A stretch of DNA of 64,000 nt from Hydractinia symbiolongicarpus (taxonomy: Eukaryota > Cnidaria > Hydrozoa > Anthoathecata > Hydractiniidae): contig NC_079882.1 of assembly GCF_029227915.1 (NCBI RefSeq), forward strand, positions 3,100,001-3,164,000, in the 5' to 3' direction. A program made the position numbers and the translations under genes. Under the pieces are notes generated by a model, which saw nothing but the letters and a program-made list of their open reading frames with translations, was not told the origin of the DNA and did not search any database. Shown here piece after piece: positions 1 to 11,129 of the stretch (position 1 is its first letter; the number at the start of each line of letters is the position of its first letter).

Positions 1-191
1 TAAAATGTCAGGAAGGGTGTTTAAAATTTTATCTGTTCAAAAGTTTTTTGAGGTAAAGTATGAAATCTTTTTTGCATCGTCTAATGTCTTTTTATTGTTG
101 CTTTTTTCAATTTTTTAACGTATACGCTCATTGAAAATGCATTTTGCATGTGTATTATGAAGTTTCATGCTGTTTTTTTTCATCGGTTTAG
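1..191 (+). other. Probable intron end of an upstream-starting gene
   Basis: T-rich sequence ending in a good splice acceptor (a run of T, then CATCGGTTTAG at 181-191). The open frame continues upstream to an ATG at 148, but the acceptor makes it more likely that the gene enters the window by splicing and that its 5' exons lie to the left. Confidence 0.5.
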
Positions 192-3100
192 AAACGTGGA
201 AAACATTTCAGAGGAAAGTGCAGTAGTACCAGAAATCGAGAAAAAGAGCACTGCCAATTCGAGTGTTCAAAGCATATCTTGTGACATTGTTTCGAATGAC
301 CATAAAAATAGCAACCTGTTTAATGCTTCATGTTTTGACGCTGAGGAGAGTGATTGTGAATCAAATAACAATCATAGCGAAAATAATGTGAACAACTTGA
401 ATTCAACGACTAACACTTACGAACGCGAGATTCGAACTGGTTTTAACGCCTCCGGTAAATTAGACAAAGATAATAAAAATCAAAACGAAAGTATATGCGA
501 GGTTGCTGACACTGCTTGTAGTCCTCTTAAAAATCATAACATTACACCAAAAGTTGTTAGGGATCTTGGAAAGCTTTACAGGACTCCTCCCGTTAGTCCG
601 TTCTACTCAAGCATAGATCCACACGGTAAAGTTTCCAATGAGGGGGATCGAATCGACGAGAGAAGCTCAAGCACACCAGTTCTTAACCTTCTTTACTCAC
701 GATCGAATGATGTCTCATTTAAAAGAACAGGGGGGGTGGAGAAAGCAGAGAAAGATGGTGATTTGAAGAGTGAACTGTCAGAAGACGAGCGGGATACTTC
801 CGATTTTTATGATCAACCTTCCGTTGAGAACAGAGATGAAGTGGATAATTTTCCCGATACTTTTGGAGAGAGTTATATTGAAGAGGATGCCGGGAAAGAT
901 GACATGAATTATGATGCTGTTGTTGAATACGAGAAAATTGATAGTGTAACACAAAGATTAAACAAATCAAACGACATTGACGGTCAAGTTAGTTCGTGTG
1001 AATTTGAAGCAGACGAACATCAGAAAGTTTCAAGTAGAAAAGACTTGAGCAATAATGACGGATGTTCAGGTGTTTCTTCACCTTTGATATACTCACCAAG
1101 AAATGGTAATATAGCTTCAACTCATCATCAAACATCGGATCGTACTGCAAAGTGCGAGAGCTTGTATGAAGCTAATGATGTAGCATGCAGTCCTATTCCT
1201 TCTATTAACAACTTGGAAAACGTTCTGTCTGATCAAGACAAGAAAGATTTTAATGTGGAGACTAGCAGTTATGAAGCTATGGACATGGCATGCAGTCCTA
1301 TGCCTTCTAATAATGACTTGAAAAATGTTCACTCTGATCAAGAAGAGAAAGATGTCAATGTGGATACAAGCAGTTATGACATGGCATGCAGTCCTATTCG
1401 TTATGATAACAGCCTGAAAAGTGTTCCATTTTATCGAAGGGAAAAAGATTTAAGTTTAGACGTTACTAAAGAAGATAATTTAGTTTGTAAAGGGAAAGAT
1501 AATTCTGATAATCAAGACATTTTGGTAGAGAAAGAGATGGAAAATGTTTCAGAAGACGTGGCAAAGACCGAAAATGTGGGTAGCTTGCACCTTTTATATG
1601 ACGAGATGCCTGAAAGTGGAAATATGGTTGATGTTAATAAGCCGTATAAATATGTCGTTGAAGAAGAATCTATCACAGAGCAACCGACGAAATCGACTTC
1701 GGATTTAAAAGTCGACGACAATCCTGAAGTTCATACTGAAGACGAAACTATGGGAAGCACTTTTGACTTTGAATTATTCAAAATAAAAAATGCTTCAAAA
1801 GACACTGATAATACACCCTATGATCCAGACCGTTCCGCTGAGACACAGCCTTTAGAGTCTGAAAGTCAGGAACTATATTCAAACGATAAGCCTGTTGTAC
1901 TTCCTATAGATCGAAAAACAATGTATAAACATCCTATAAACAATTCGGTTGATTCGTGCCAGTTAGCTGACACTATACCAATTGAAAGAGATGCAGAATT
2001 TTATCAGAATTATCAGAAAGGCACTAAGAAGGACAACGAAGCTCACACAATTGACGTCAATCAGCCGTCTGATGCCGACAGTGTTCAGGAAAGTCAAAGA
2101 ATGTTTTCCAGTGTTGAAAGTTCTTTTGATTTCTTTCGACACGAAAAACATATGAATAAAGAGAATGATACGGTTAATGAGAAAAACCGAAGTGTTACCG
2201 GAGAATCCTATAGGAAAGAATTTCTACATGAAGGGAACGTCACAAATCAAACCTCAACCCATTCTGTTGTGTTATCCGACGACGAAACAGACGTATCGTC
2301 AAGTGATGAAAAAGACAGCGATTTGGTAACGTCGGTTAATGATGCAATAGCCGATAAAGAAGTTCTACCTGGTCGAGATGACGGTGAGTACCTATGTTTG
2401 CTATCCGTGTTTCTGATTTTTATTTAGCTACCCGTGTTTGTTATTTTTATTTTGACCACAAGGAAATGCATTCGAATTACTTGAGGTTTTAAATCAAGCG
2501 GGTTTTCTTCTTAAGACAGAAGATTTTGTTCGTTTTTAATAATTGTTTCACTTACGATGTTTGAATTGCATAATTTCTACTGCAGGATGTCCATGAATGT
2601 CAAGTAAAAAATAATCAGTTAATATTGAGTGGACACCTTATACTGTATTGAAAAATACGTTGTCTCATTTAATAGCCTTCACTTCAATGTTGTGAATTCT
2701 TTAAAAAACTTAAAAATGCATAGACCTTTGGCTGCAAAATCAAAAACGTTATTATTATTTGTATATACTTGGCTTGGAAGGACTTTTTAAGATTTTGAAC
2801 CGCCAATCGAGTAATTATGAATGCAAAATTAGCTGCTTCTAATTTCAGTGTTATAATTTTTTAATCCAATTAAAACATTAATAGTTAGTGAAGGTAATAG
2901 AAGCAGTGTAGTTGAGCTAAGCCAAAACGGAGTTATGTAGGAGGTTATGGTTTTCTACAACGTTACTGAAATATGGTTTTGTTTAAACACAAAGCCTTCT
3001 GGGACTGACCATGAATGATTTAATATTTACAGCAAGACGTACTTATTAAACGAAGGTTTCCCTTTAGATTCGCACCGACTTGAGAAAGTAAGAATGTTGA

Positions 3101-3192
3101 AGTCGCTGTTTGAAGAGAATATGGGGAAAATAAATCTTGATGAACATGTGCTGATTAAAATTGGGGAATTGTTGAAAGAACTGGATATATAG
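192..3192 (+). CDS. 3' part of a gene for a long acidic Ser/Asn/Asp-rich protein with ACSP repeats
   Basis: I do not recognise the family. A long exon (192-2383) stays open for about 730 codons and ends at a consensus donor (g|gtgagt). A likely short exon 2463-2485 (phase 1 in, phase 0 out) and a terminal exon 3037-3192 follow; together they give a C-terminus reading FELLE then TYLLNEGFPLDSHRLEKV and ending ELLKELDI before TAG. The donor after the short exon (gttttaa) is weak and the acceptor choice at 3036 was made to keep the frame, so the 3' structure is tentative. The big exon is hydrophilic, low-complexity and probably disordered. It holds about three imperfect repeats of roughly 40 residues between about 1150 and 1410, each carrying ACSP followed by I or M; another ACSPL occurs near 519. 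SP dipeptides recur, as in proteins phosphorylated by proline-directed kinases (inference). The C-terminal tail has the helical, charged look of a small folded or coiled domain. Confidence 0.6.
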
Positions 3193-3696
3193 ACAATTTT
3201 TTATTTATTTTCTTTAACACTTTTTCCTTACTTTTTCGTTCCTGTCTGTGATAAACACAAATGACTTCCCAATGTTTACAAAGGTTTGAGGATTTTTGTG
3301 CGCGCGCATTTTATTATTTAAATTTATACAGATTTTTGGATTTATTTGACTAAGTGCGCATGTCTATTGTTTTCAACGTAAAATTACAACATTACGTACA
3401 GTGAGGATTCTGTCACGACGGTTATCCGAAGAAAGTTTACAAAATTTTACATTAAGTTCACTACCATGAAGTGGGAGTTAGATCTTAAGTTGAAAGCGTT
3501 TTATTAATATAATTTTGTTGTTGTTGTTTTTGTTGTTGGAAGTTTAGTTTGCTATCTATAAAGAAATATATTTGTAATTTTATGCTTTTTGTAGAAAACA
3601 TCGTGTTTATTTATTTTTGACTATTCTTCCATTTTCAAATTTTATTCGATTTTCTTACTTAATCATGAAAAAGAAATAAATTGAGTACATGAAGAT
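3193..3696. other. 3' untranslated/intergenic sequence
   Basis: A+T-rich sequence after the TAG of the upstream gene. It contains a short GTT-rich stretch near 3508-3540 and AATAAA near 3675 that could end the transcript. No further gene seen. Confidence 0.4.
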
Positions 3697-3699
3697 TAA

Positions 3700-3959
3700 G
3701 AGACGACGCAAATGCATCGAACTTTGATCCAGCATCAGGTAAATTTCCCATGTTGGATGAACTGTTGAATAAATTTGCGAGCTTTCAAAATTAATAAAAA
3801 AGGACGACGTTCTCAATAAACTATTCCCCTAACATTTTTATTGAGAGTGGAAGTGTGGTGGAGTGAAACCATCGGGATTTATCCAATATTAAAAAAATCG
3901 AAAATAACAATCGTTGGATAAAATGTAACCTCGGTGGTTAGATGCATTTGCGCCGACTT
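3700..3959. mobile_element. 260-bp PIF/Harbinger-type MITE
   Basis: Both ends carry a terminal inverted repeat: left GAGACGACGCAAATGCATCG, right (reverse complement) AAGTCGGCGCAAATGCATCT, about 16 of 20 bases matching. The element is flanked by TAA at 3697-3699 and 3960-3962, the 3-bp target duplication typical of PIF/Harbinger elements. It has no coding capacity. Its end shares GACGCAAAT with the larger Harbinger relic at 13541-14801, so the two probably belong to related families. Confidence 0.75.
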
Positions 3960-3962
3960 TAA

Positions 3963-5035
3963 GGAGCCTTTAAAATTGTGAAGGTACTTTTTTCCGTCAT
4001 TCAAAGCTACCCTCCTGCTGTAAGCGTAACTTTTAAAACAGGAATAGTCATCTTGAACTATTTATGTTGTTTTTATAAACAATTTTTGCGCTATGTCAGT
4101 ATGGCAAATTTTAATATGAATTGAATGTTATTACTTTTTGCAAGATTTCGCGGTTTATACAATTTGGTTCGTTATTTCAAGATGTTCACTATATTCGGGG
4201 TTTGTTATATTGAGAGTCCACTGTACCTAAAGAGAAATGATCTTTTTAAGAGGACCTTGATTCGCTCGTACAGCTTCGTATCAAAATATTGTCTAATTTA
4301 TATTGCCAAATTTCGGTTTTTATTGCAAAAGTTTATTTCTGCGAAATATTGAAATTCTCGAAACCACCAAAATATCTCAAAAGATTTAACCATGAAAGTT
4401 AATTCCAAAATTTCGCGGTAATTTTGTTACTACAGAGGTTTCTTCCCTTGTATATGATGACAGAAGAATTTTTTCTGATATTCGGACAGGTGATACCTTA
4501 TGTGTAAGGAATTTTGAATGAAAACGAAATTCGCATCAACGGGAAAAACGAAACATTTACTTATTGATGCAAGCACCTTGTCGCCTAATTAATTTTTAAG
4601 GCTAGCAAACCAAGAATCAATTTTATAAATGCTATAGCAAAACTAAAGGATTTAAAAATCAATCGTTCTGCTGGTTTCGTGTGGGAAAAAACTAAGTTGC
4701 GAAGGAACCAGGGAGCGAACACTCATTCATGCAGGAAAGTAGTTTAGATGTATGATAAAAAGATCGCAGTTCTTATCGACTCGATGTCCCAAAAGTGTTT
4801 TATTCCAAAATAGTTGAATTTTTGTGATTATTTTTGTACCTCAAATCTACAAGTTTTTTTAACCTAGTGTTTAGAAATAGAAAAGCGATCTATTTACCTT
4901 TGTTCCTTTTGATAATCGATAATGTTGGCGTTCGCATGCAACTTATATGAAATAAACATTTGAATTAGCGAGGTCGTGTTCCTTTTCACGTGGTGGTTAC
5001 AGCCAATGATTAGGGAATGTTGCCACTTCACCTGA
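3963..5035. other. Intergenic sequence upstream of the SerRS gene
   Basis: A+T-rich, with an open stretch of about 75 codons at 4125-4352 that has no recognisable features. Nothing else supported. The promoter of the synthetase gene should lie in the last few hundred bases, but no clear TATA box was seen. Confidence 0.4.
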
Positions 5036-5164
5036 ATGTCTGTCTCGAGAAAGTTTTTGACTGGATTTCATCAGACTTTTCCTTCGATCTTTACAGCAGG
5101 AGCACACCAAGTTATTACCTTTAACAGAAATTATTTCAGAAATTTAACACTCACTTCTTACAAT
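5036..5164 (+). other. Presequence-like 43-residue N-terminal extension of SerRS
   Basis: Between the first ATG (5036) and the conserved start (5165) lie 43 in-frame codons with three Arg, one Lys, many Ser/Thr/Phe/Asn and no acidic residue, as in mitochondrial targeting peptides. The first ATG has a poor context (T at -3, T at +4), whereas the second has A at -3 and G at +4. No other ATG in any frame lies between them, so leaky scanning could give two isoforms from one mRNA. Whether transcripts begin upstream of 5036 cannot be seen. Confidence 0.55.
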
Positions 5165-8100
5165 ATGGTATTGGATTTAGAGCTTTTTCGCGCTGACAAG
5201 GGTGGATGTCCTGAGAAAATAAGAGAAAATCAAAGCAAAAGGTTTAAAGATGTTACTCTTGTTGACAAAGTTGTTGACACAGATACAAAATGGAGAAAAC
5301 GTGAGATTTTATTAGTTGTTTGACAGTCATTGAAAACCTTATCTTAAAGCCTAGCTATATACCTCCTGCCAAGAAACAAGTTGAATTCATTAAAAAGCTT
5401 AAAAAGTTGTTTATGATTTTTTTTTGGAAAAGTCTTGATAGCTATATTTTATGGGTTAATTAAAAACATAGACCAGATTCTAGATACTATAGACAAAATT
5501 CTTGCTGTGTTAAATCTGTTTGCCTTAGTTATCGTGGTTATTATCATCGGTACTATCAATTGTCTCTTTGTCTCTCAACAACACTTAGGCCACCATAAAA
5601 AATATGTTATGTTCGTGTCCTGACTTATGGACTGAGTTTATGAGTTGGTCAAGGGATGCCAATTGATGTTTAGAGATAATTTCTAGGGTTTTTTGTTGGC
5701 ATCTGGCCAATTATTAATATTACGAGGTGCCGATAAGGCACATAAACTGTCTCACCACCCAAAAACGCATTCATTTAAAAAATTAAAAAGCACTTTTCAG
5801 TAATAACGCAGAGTAACACAAAGTAGGAAGAGCACAGATTTTATGTCAACACTTTCACTTCGTCACTTTTACCGACTGATAGCCTTGTGGTAGAGCGTTC
5901 GCTTTCAGTGCGGGAGGTCTTGGGTTCAAACTCTGGCCGAGTCATGCCAGAGACTATAAAAGTGTGAATCTATCCTTTCTGCTTAGCGTTCAGCATGAGA
6001 ATAGGATTGATATCTTAGGCGGTTGTCTAGTTGAGCGATTGCTGTGCTTTCACGACTTTCGTAGCTCAAATGGGAGCTTTAAATGCGCTAGGACCCCCTT
6101 CGCAGGACCCTCGTTGATAGCAGTACCAATAGGAACTGAAGAGGCTATCCTGAGTAAATAATAGTAATAATAATTAAGTCTGTCAACAAAAGCTGTGTAA
6201 GCCGAAAGTCTTTTTTAGGGGCAAGAGTGTTTATTAATGATGCAGCATGGGGCTTTTACTCCAATATTCCTGTACACAAGTTTAATAAAACTCCTTATGG
6301 GAGACTGCAAACTGTATCACAAACAATCTTAATAAGCTATGGTGATGCCTCCCATGGCTACGGCCAATGGTATACCAATTCCGGATAGCATGCCACCAAT
6401 GCCAACACCAGAAGTAATGACACTTACGGCCAGCAGACCATGATCGGTGTATCTAACCCACATACCGTGCATTTTAAACTTTTTTTAAAAATAATTAAAA
6501 GTATACAGTAGAATTCTACAGTGAGGAGAATGGGGGTAACTTGTTAATGATGTAATTAATTTATGTTCAAACGTAGGACCCTTAAAGCTCCAAAACTTCT
6601 CTTCAAAACAAATTTTTTTTTATCTATGACATACTCTTTGTCAGAATAGGATGTAATTTATAATTTAACGTTTATAAAGATGTAATAAGTTTGACATGCT
6701 AAATTTGTTGATCCAGTGCCTTACACTCCCAAATAAATAGATAAATCTACATAAATTTTTCCTCAAACTTGTGCAATAAAGTAGAGAGTTGTACTTGCAC
6801 ATGCGTGGACTCCCTTGTTGTCCCAGGTTGTTACGTACAGGTATTTTCTGTTTATCAATATTTTAGGTTTTTTTAAGGTAGGGTGACCACACACAAAACT
6901 GTTATGTCATTGTATGGTCCTATTTCAAACCAGTCATAAAGTAATCAATATGGGTTCAGGTATAAGTAGTTTGTTTGTCAACTAAAAACTGATTGTGCTA
7001 ACCACATCTCTGCTAACCCCTGACTTAGATTTTTTTGCATTTCATTGAAGTACTTATTAACAATTTGACCTACCTGCTGTGATAGCATTTTTTTCTTTTA
7101 GTGAGATTTCAAGCTGATAATTGGAATAAGTTAAAAAATCTATGTAGTAAAACCATTGGGTTAAAGATGAAGGTAAATCCTCTACATGTGTTTATGTAAA
7201 GTTGCTAGCATTTAACAGCCGATGGATTGTGTCAATAATTTGAAACACCTACAACCCCCCAAAATTTTTTTTTATAAATAATTGTCTTCTAAAATGGCAT
7301 ATTGCTGGCTTGGTATTGGTGCTAAATTTTGTTATATGTTTGTTTCATTTAGAGCAAAGAACCAGTTGGGAATGATGATACTTTGCCAGATGGTTTTGAG
7401 AGCACAGATAAATTACAAGAGCTTAATCCTGAAATTTTACAGGTAATCTTGGTATTATAAAAAGTTTCACTCATGTTGTTATGCTTTAAATAATAGTGAA
7501 AATATCACAAAAAACAAGATTAGTCTTTTATTACCAAAAGGGTAGAAAAACGTCTGAAATATTTGGACCCTTCACCCCTTCTAAATAGGCACACAGGCCC
7601 AGCAGATAATTTTTGTTGGTGAAAAAAGTTTAGTATCTGGAGGACCTTGGATTGGTGGTGGGGAGCAAGAAAATTTTGCAAAAGTTCTCAAAACTGGCTA
7701 AAATTTACTCCAAATTCCTCAATTTCTTGTGTGTAATCAAAGGTAATGTTTTTAAGTAAAAAAAAAAAAAAAAAACGATAAAATGTTATACAAGGTAAAG
7801 AAATCTATACTGCATGCATCTTTTAATTAACACAGAATATTTTCACGTGCGCACAGCATGTTGTGCTATTTGACCCAAAGAAGCGAAAAAATTAGAAAAT
7901 GTCACTTCTCAGCAAAGAGTGACTCAAGCCTAGGCACACCTGGTTTGTTGTAGTTCAATAGATTTAATAAGCACACTTCCTGGATTATGCACATTAACAT
8001 ATCTGTTTCAATTAATGTTCTTGCCATCACAGACTGATATATTATTTTCAATATTCTTGAATTGCATCTTCTATCTTGTGATAATAATTAACTATCCTAA

Positions 8101-11100
8101 AATAGTCTTACGCATTGTTTTTTGTTGTCATAGAAACTTACAGTAACACAAATAAAAAAGATTCGAACATTAATAGATGCTAATATGCAACAATGTGAAA
8201 CAGAGAGACAAGAGTGTGAAAAAATTAGACATTCCAGTCTGTTTGAAATTGGGAATTGGCTGCACGAGAGTGTTGTCGTCAGTAATGATGAGGTGAGTCA
8301 CAGTTAATTCTGAGATGATAAAAAAACTAAAAAATCTTGGTTGTGTTGTAACCATGGCAACATTAGGGCATTTTATATTTACACAAATAAGTACAACGCA
8401 TTACAACTGATGTTTTTTACATGCAATTTGGATTTTTTATTGTTTAGGACGAAAATGAGATATGTCGTGTGGTTGGTGATTGCAGCACACGCAAAAAGTA
8501 TTCCCATGTTGATTTACTTCACATGATCGATGGTGTGGATTACGAACGGGGAGCAAGTGTGGCTGGCAATAGAGGCTATTTTTTGAAGGTAAAAATATAA
8601 GTTCGCGTTACATTAACTTGTTCTATAATTATATCTTGACAGACATTAAACCGTGCACAAGTAAAACTTCTTCGCACCGTATGTGTATAATACGTATGCA
8701 ATAAAGATTTATGATAACTGTTTTAAGTAATTTAGTCAACAAAAAATTTAATTTTTGCGAATGTAGATATGTTTGGCTCTTAACTCCGGACAATATTATG
8801 TTTTCACAGAAAAAATGGATACAAATCTTCTTAAGAGGAATATATAATGACAACAGGAGTTTTTTATTCGATGGATATACTTGTGTTTTCTAGGGCCCAG
8901 GTGTTTTATTACAACAAGCGCTGGTGAATCTGGCTGTCAGTAAACTTACGGCTAACGGGTTTACGCCTCTTTACACGCCGTTCTTCATGAGAAAAGAAGT
9001 TATGCAAGAAGTAGCCCAACTTAGTCAGTTTGACGAGGAGCTGTACAAGGTTGGTCTAATTCTTTATTGAGAGTATTGTTGTGCAGAAATCATCAAAATT
9101 AAATTTACGATTTATGAACAATTACGCGTGGTAAAACAACAAATTAGAGACATTAGTTGTGTCGAGGTCTCTGTCGTATTGCATCGCAAAAAATATCGGA
9201 CTTTTGATGATGACTAAAGATGAGTTTGCATATCTCTTTTTAACTCTAACATAATTCTAACATTACTTCTACCTCAGGATCCCTTTAAATTAAAAAAAGT
9301 GTAATGACAGTGTTTACATTTAAGGTGGTTGGTAAAGGTAGCGAAAAAGAGGATGACCAGTCTGTAGAAGAGAAGTATCTGATAGCCACCAGTGAACAAC
9401 CAATCGCTGCGTTCCACCGTGGAGAATGGATGGACACACATGAGCTTCCCAAGAAGTACTGCGGTATCTCCACGTGTTTCAGGCAAGAAGTCGGATCGCA
9501 CGGTCGAGATACGCGGGGTATTTTTCGCGTCCATCAATTTGAAAAGGTTTGTAATTTTAGAAGTTGGGTCGTACGGTCGAGATATGCGCTATATTCTTCG
9601 CGTCCATCAATTTGAAAAAAAAAAGTTGTAGTTTTGTGTTGGCATCAATAGTACCTGGAAAATGTTCTTGCTTAGAAAGATTGAGAATTTCTATTCGATT
9701 CCAATCTTTTGATAGGTTGAGCAGTTTGTGATATGTTCACCACATGATAATGAGTCCTGGAAAATGTTGGAAATCATGACCAAAAACGCCGAAGAATTCT
9801 ATCAGGCGTTGAATATTCCGTATCGTATCGTTGGCATTGTGTCAGGTAAACATTTTCGAATGAGTTTATATACTACATTGTTTTTTAAAAAAGTCGAAAA
9901 TTAAGGAATCGCTTAAAAAAATGGCCAAAATTTTAAACAATAGCTACACAATTGAGTTGGAGAGAATGTTAGTATAAATGGTTACTTTTGTAAATAAAAA
10001 ATTCACCTGTATGAGCTAACCACTCCATGTACACAATGTCTAAAAAATTTTTAGGGCATTTTTTCGTAAACAATGTTTGGTAAAAAATGCGAGAATTGTT
10101 TAAAAAGTGTAGGGAAGACTTAAAAACCTTGGAAAAGTATGAATGTTTAACATTCGCTACGATTGTACCTACACCTTTCCTAGTGTTTGTGCTCATAATG
10201 AACTTTGAAATACGGAGAAAATTATAACAAAAACGTTTAAAAGAAATGGCAGACATCAGTGTAGGTGAACTTGCAAGACAGACAGAAAAGTGTGAAATGC
10301 GAGTTAGGTATTTTTATATTTTTTTCAAAGATTGCTTTACATTGATCACTTACATTAATGATTAAAATCTCTTACCTTGGTCACACGCATTAATGATTAC
10401 AATGTGTTATCTTGCTCACACGCATAGTTTTTCGATTCTTTTACCTTGATCATCCACAACAATTAAAATCTTTGACCTTGTTGACAAGTGTAAACGATTA
10501 CAATGTCTTATCTTGGTCACACGCATAGTCCTTTGAATCTTTTACCTCGATCACGCACCATAATGATTAGAATCTTTGACCCTGTTCACTAGCATAAATA
10601 ATTTGAATATCTCACCTTAGGAGCCCTGAACAATGCTGCTGCGAAGAAGTTGGATTTGGAAGCTTGGTTTCCTGGCAGTGGAGCATTTAGAGAACTCTGT
10701 TCCTGTTCCAATTGTACAGACTATCAAGCTAGGCGTCTTCTTGTGAGGTTTGGACAGACAAAGAAAATGAATGATAAGGTTTGCTTTTGTCTGTATATTT
10801 TATTTGGCCTGCTTCAAAGGAATTATTTCTATTATTGCTCGTTTGGGTTTTTTTAACAGGCTGAGTTCTGTCATATGCTGAACGCTACTATGTGTGCGAC
10901 AACACGTGTCATATGTTGCATTCTTGAGAACAATCAGTGCGAGGAGGGCGTGGTAGTTCCAGAGCTCCTTCGACCTTTTATGGGAAATCTTGAATTAATA
11001 AAATTTGTAAAACCTGCCCCAATCGAGGAACAGAAAGATGCGAAAGGAAAAGGAAAAGGAAAGAAGAAGAACAAGGACGCAAAAGAAGAAGTGACGGAAA

Positions 11101-11129
11101 AGCTTGAAAAAATGGATGTTAAAAGTTGA
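5036..11129 (+). CDS. SARS1: Cytosolic-type seryl-tRNA synthetase, ten exons, with N-terminal extension
   Basis: Class II synthetase that charges tRNA-Ser (and tRNA-Sec) with serine. Exons: 5036-5300, 7102-7172, 7353-7442, 8134-8292, 8448-8588, 8894-9049, 9325-9546, 9716-9845, 10621-10778, 10860-11129. All junctions are GT/AG and phases agree; the sum is 1,662 nt, 553 aa. From the internal ATG at 5165 the protein is 510 aa, close to the animal cytosolic enzyme (about 514), and starts [14 protein letters not shown], the normal start. Visible parts: N-terminal tRNA-binding coiled-coil arm (exons 1-4), class II core with [20 protein letters not shown] (exon 6), the serine-binding [13 protein letters not shown] loop and motif 2 [15 protein letters not shown] (exon 7), motif 3 [12 protein letters not shown] (exon 10), and a Lys/Gly-rich tail [10 protein letters not shown] at the place where vertebrates carry the nuclear-signal-bearing UNE-S extension. 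An ATG at 5036 adds 43 residues without a single Asp or Glu; an in-frame TGA lies directly before it (5033-5035). Confidence 0.97.
5871..6174 (+). mobile_element. tRNA-derived SINE
   Basis: The head is tRNA-like: an A-box-like stretch TAGCCTTGTGGTAGAGCG (5880-5897) and a B box GGTTCAAACTC (5923-5933) at tRNA spacing, with an anticodon-arm-like stem TTCGC/GCGGG around a 7-base loop. A unique body follows, ending in a tail rich in AATAATAGTAATAATAA (6156-6174). Position, length of about 300 bp and the tail fit a polymerase III retroposon. It sits in SerRS intron 1 in the same orientation as the gene. Target-site duplications were not resolved. Confidence 0.7.
6329..6472 (-). pseudogene. Gly/Ile/Val-rich 47-codon ORF fragment in SerRS intron 1
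   Basis: A minus-strand frame from ATG at 6472 to TAA at 6329 encodes a hydrophobic glycine-rich segment including [19 protein letters not shown], which looks like real protein (membrane- or fibre-like glycine zipper) rather than random A+T-rich translation. No splice signals or extension found; probably a fragment of a repeated or mobile ORF. Function unknown. Confidence 0.35.
9547..9619 (+). repeat. 73-bp tandem duplicate of the SerRS motif-2 exon end, in intron 7
   Basis: 9560-9619 repeats 9487-9546 (about 9 differences in 60 bases), offset 73 bp. The original encodes [19 protein letters not shown]; the copy would encode [19 protein letters not shown]. The copy begins immediately after the exon 7 donor and a short spacer (GTTTGTAATTTTA), which aligns loosely with exon sequence GTTTCAGGCAA at 9476-9486. 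Splicing at the TTTTAG before it would shift the frame, so it is probably an untranslated exon fossil. Confidence 0.85.
10318..10620 (+). repeat. Degenerate ~34-bp tandem array ending at a splice acceptor (SerRS intron 8)
   Basis: About 8.3 units of roughly 34 bp, of the form TTACCTTGGTCACACGCAT plus AATGATTACAATG. Units 1/4/7, 2/5/8 and 3/6/9 resemble one another most, suggesting a higher-order trimer near 100 bp. The truncated last unit (TCTCACCTTAG, 10610-10620) supplies the acceptor of exon 9. Confidence 0.75.

Larger units (their letters stand above)
5301..7101 (+). other. SerRS intron 1
   Basis: Long first intron, donor gtgaga, acceptor ttttag. Holds the SINE at 5871-6174 and a short relic ORF on the minus strand at 6329-6472. 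The remainder is A+T-rich with nothing recognised. Confidence 0.8.

Noticed and set aside
5871-5945. Functional tRNA gene
   Set aside because: A and B boxes are present, but acceptor and D/T stems do not pair well, and the sequence continues into a SINE body and tail.
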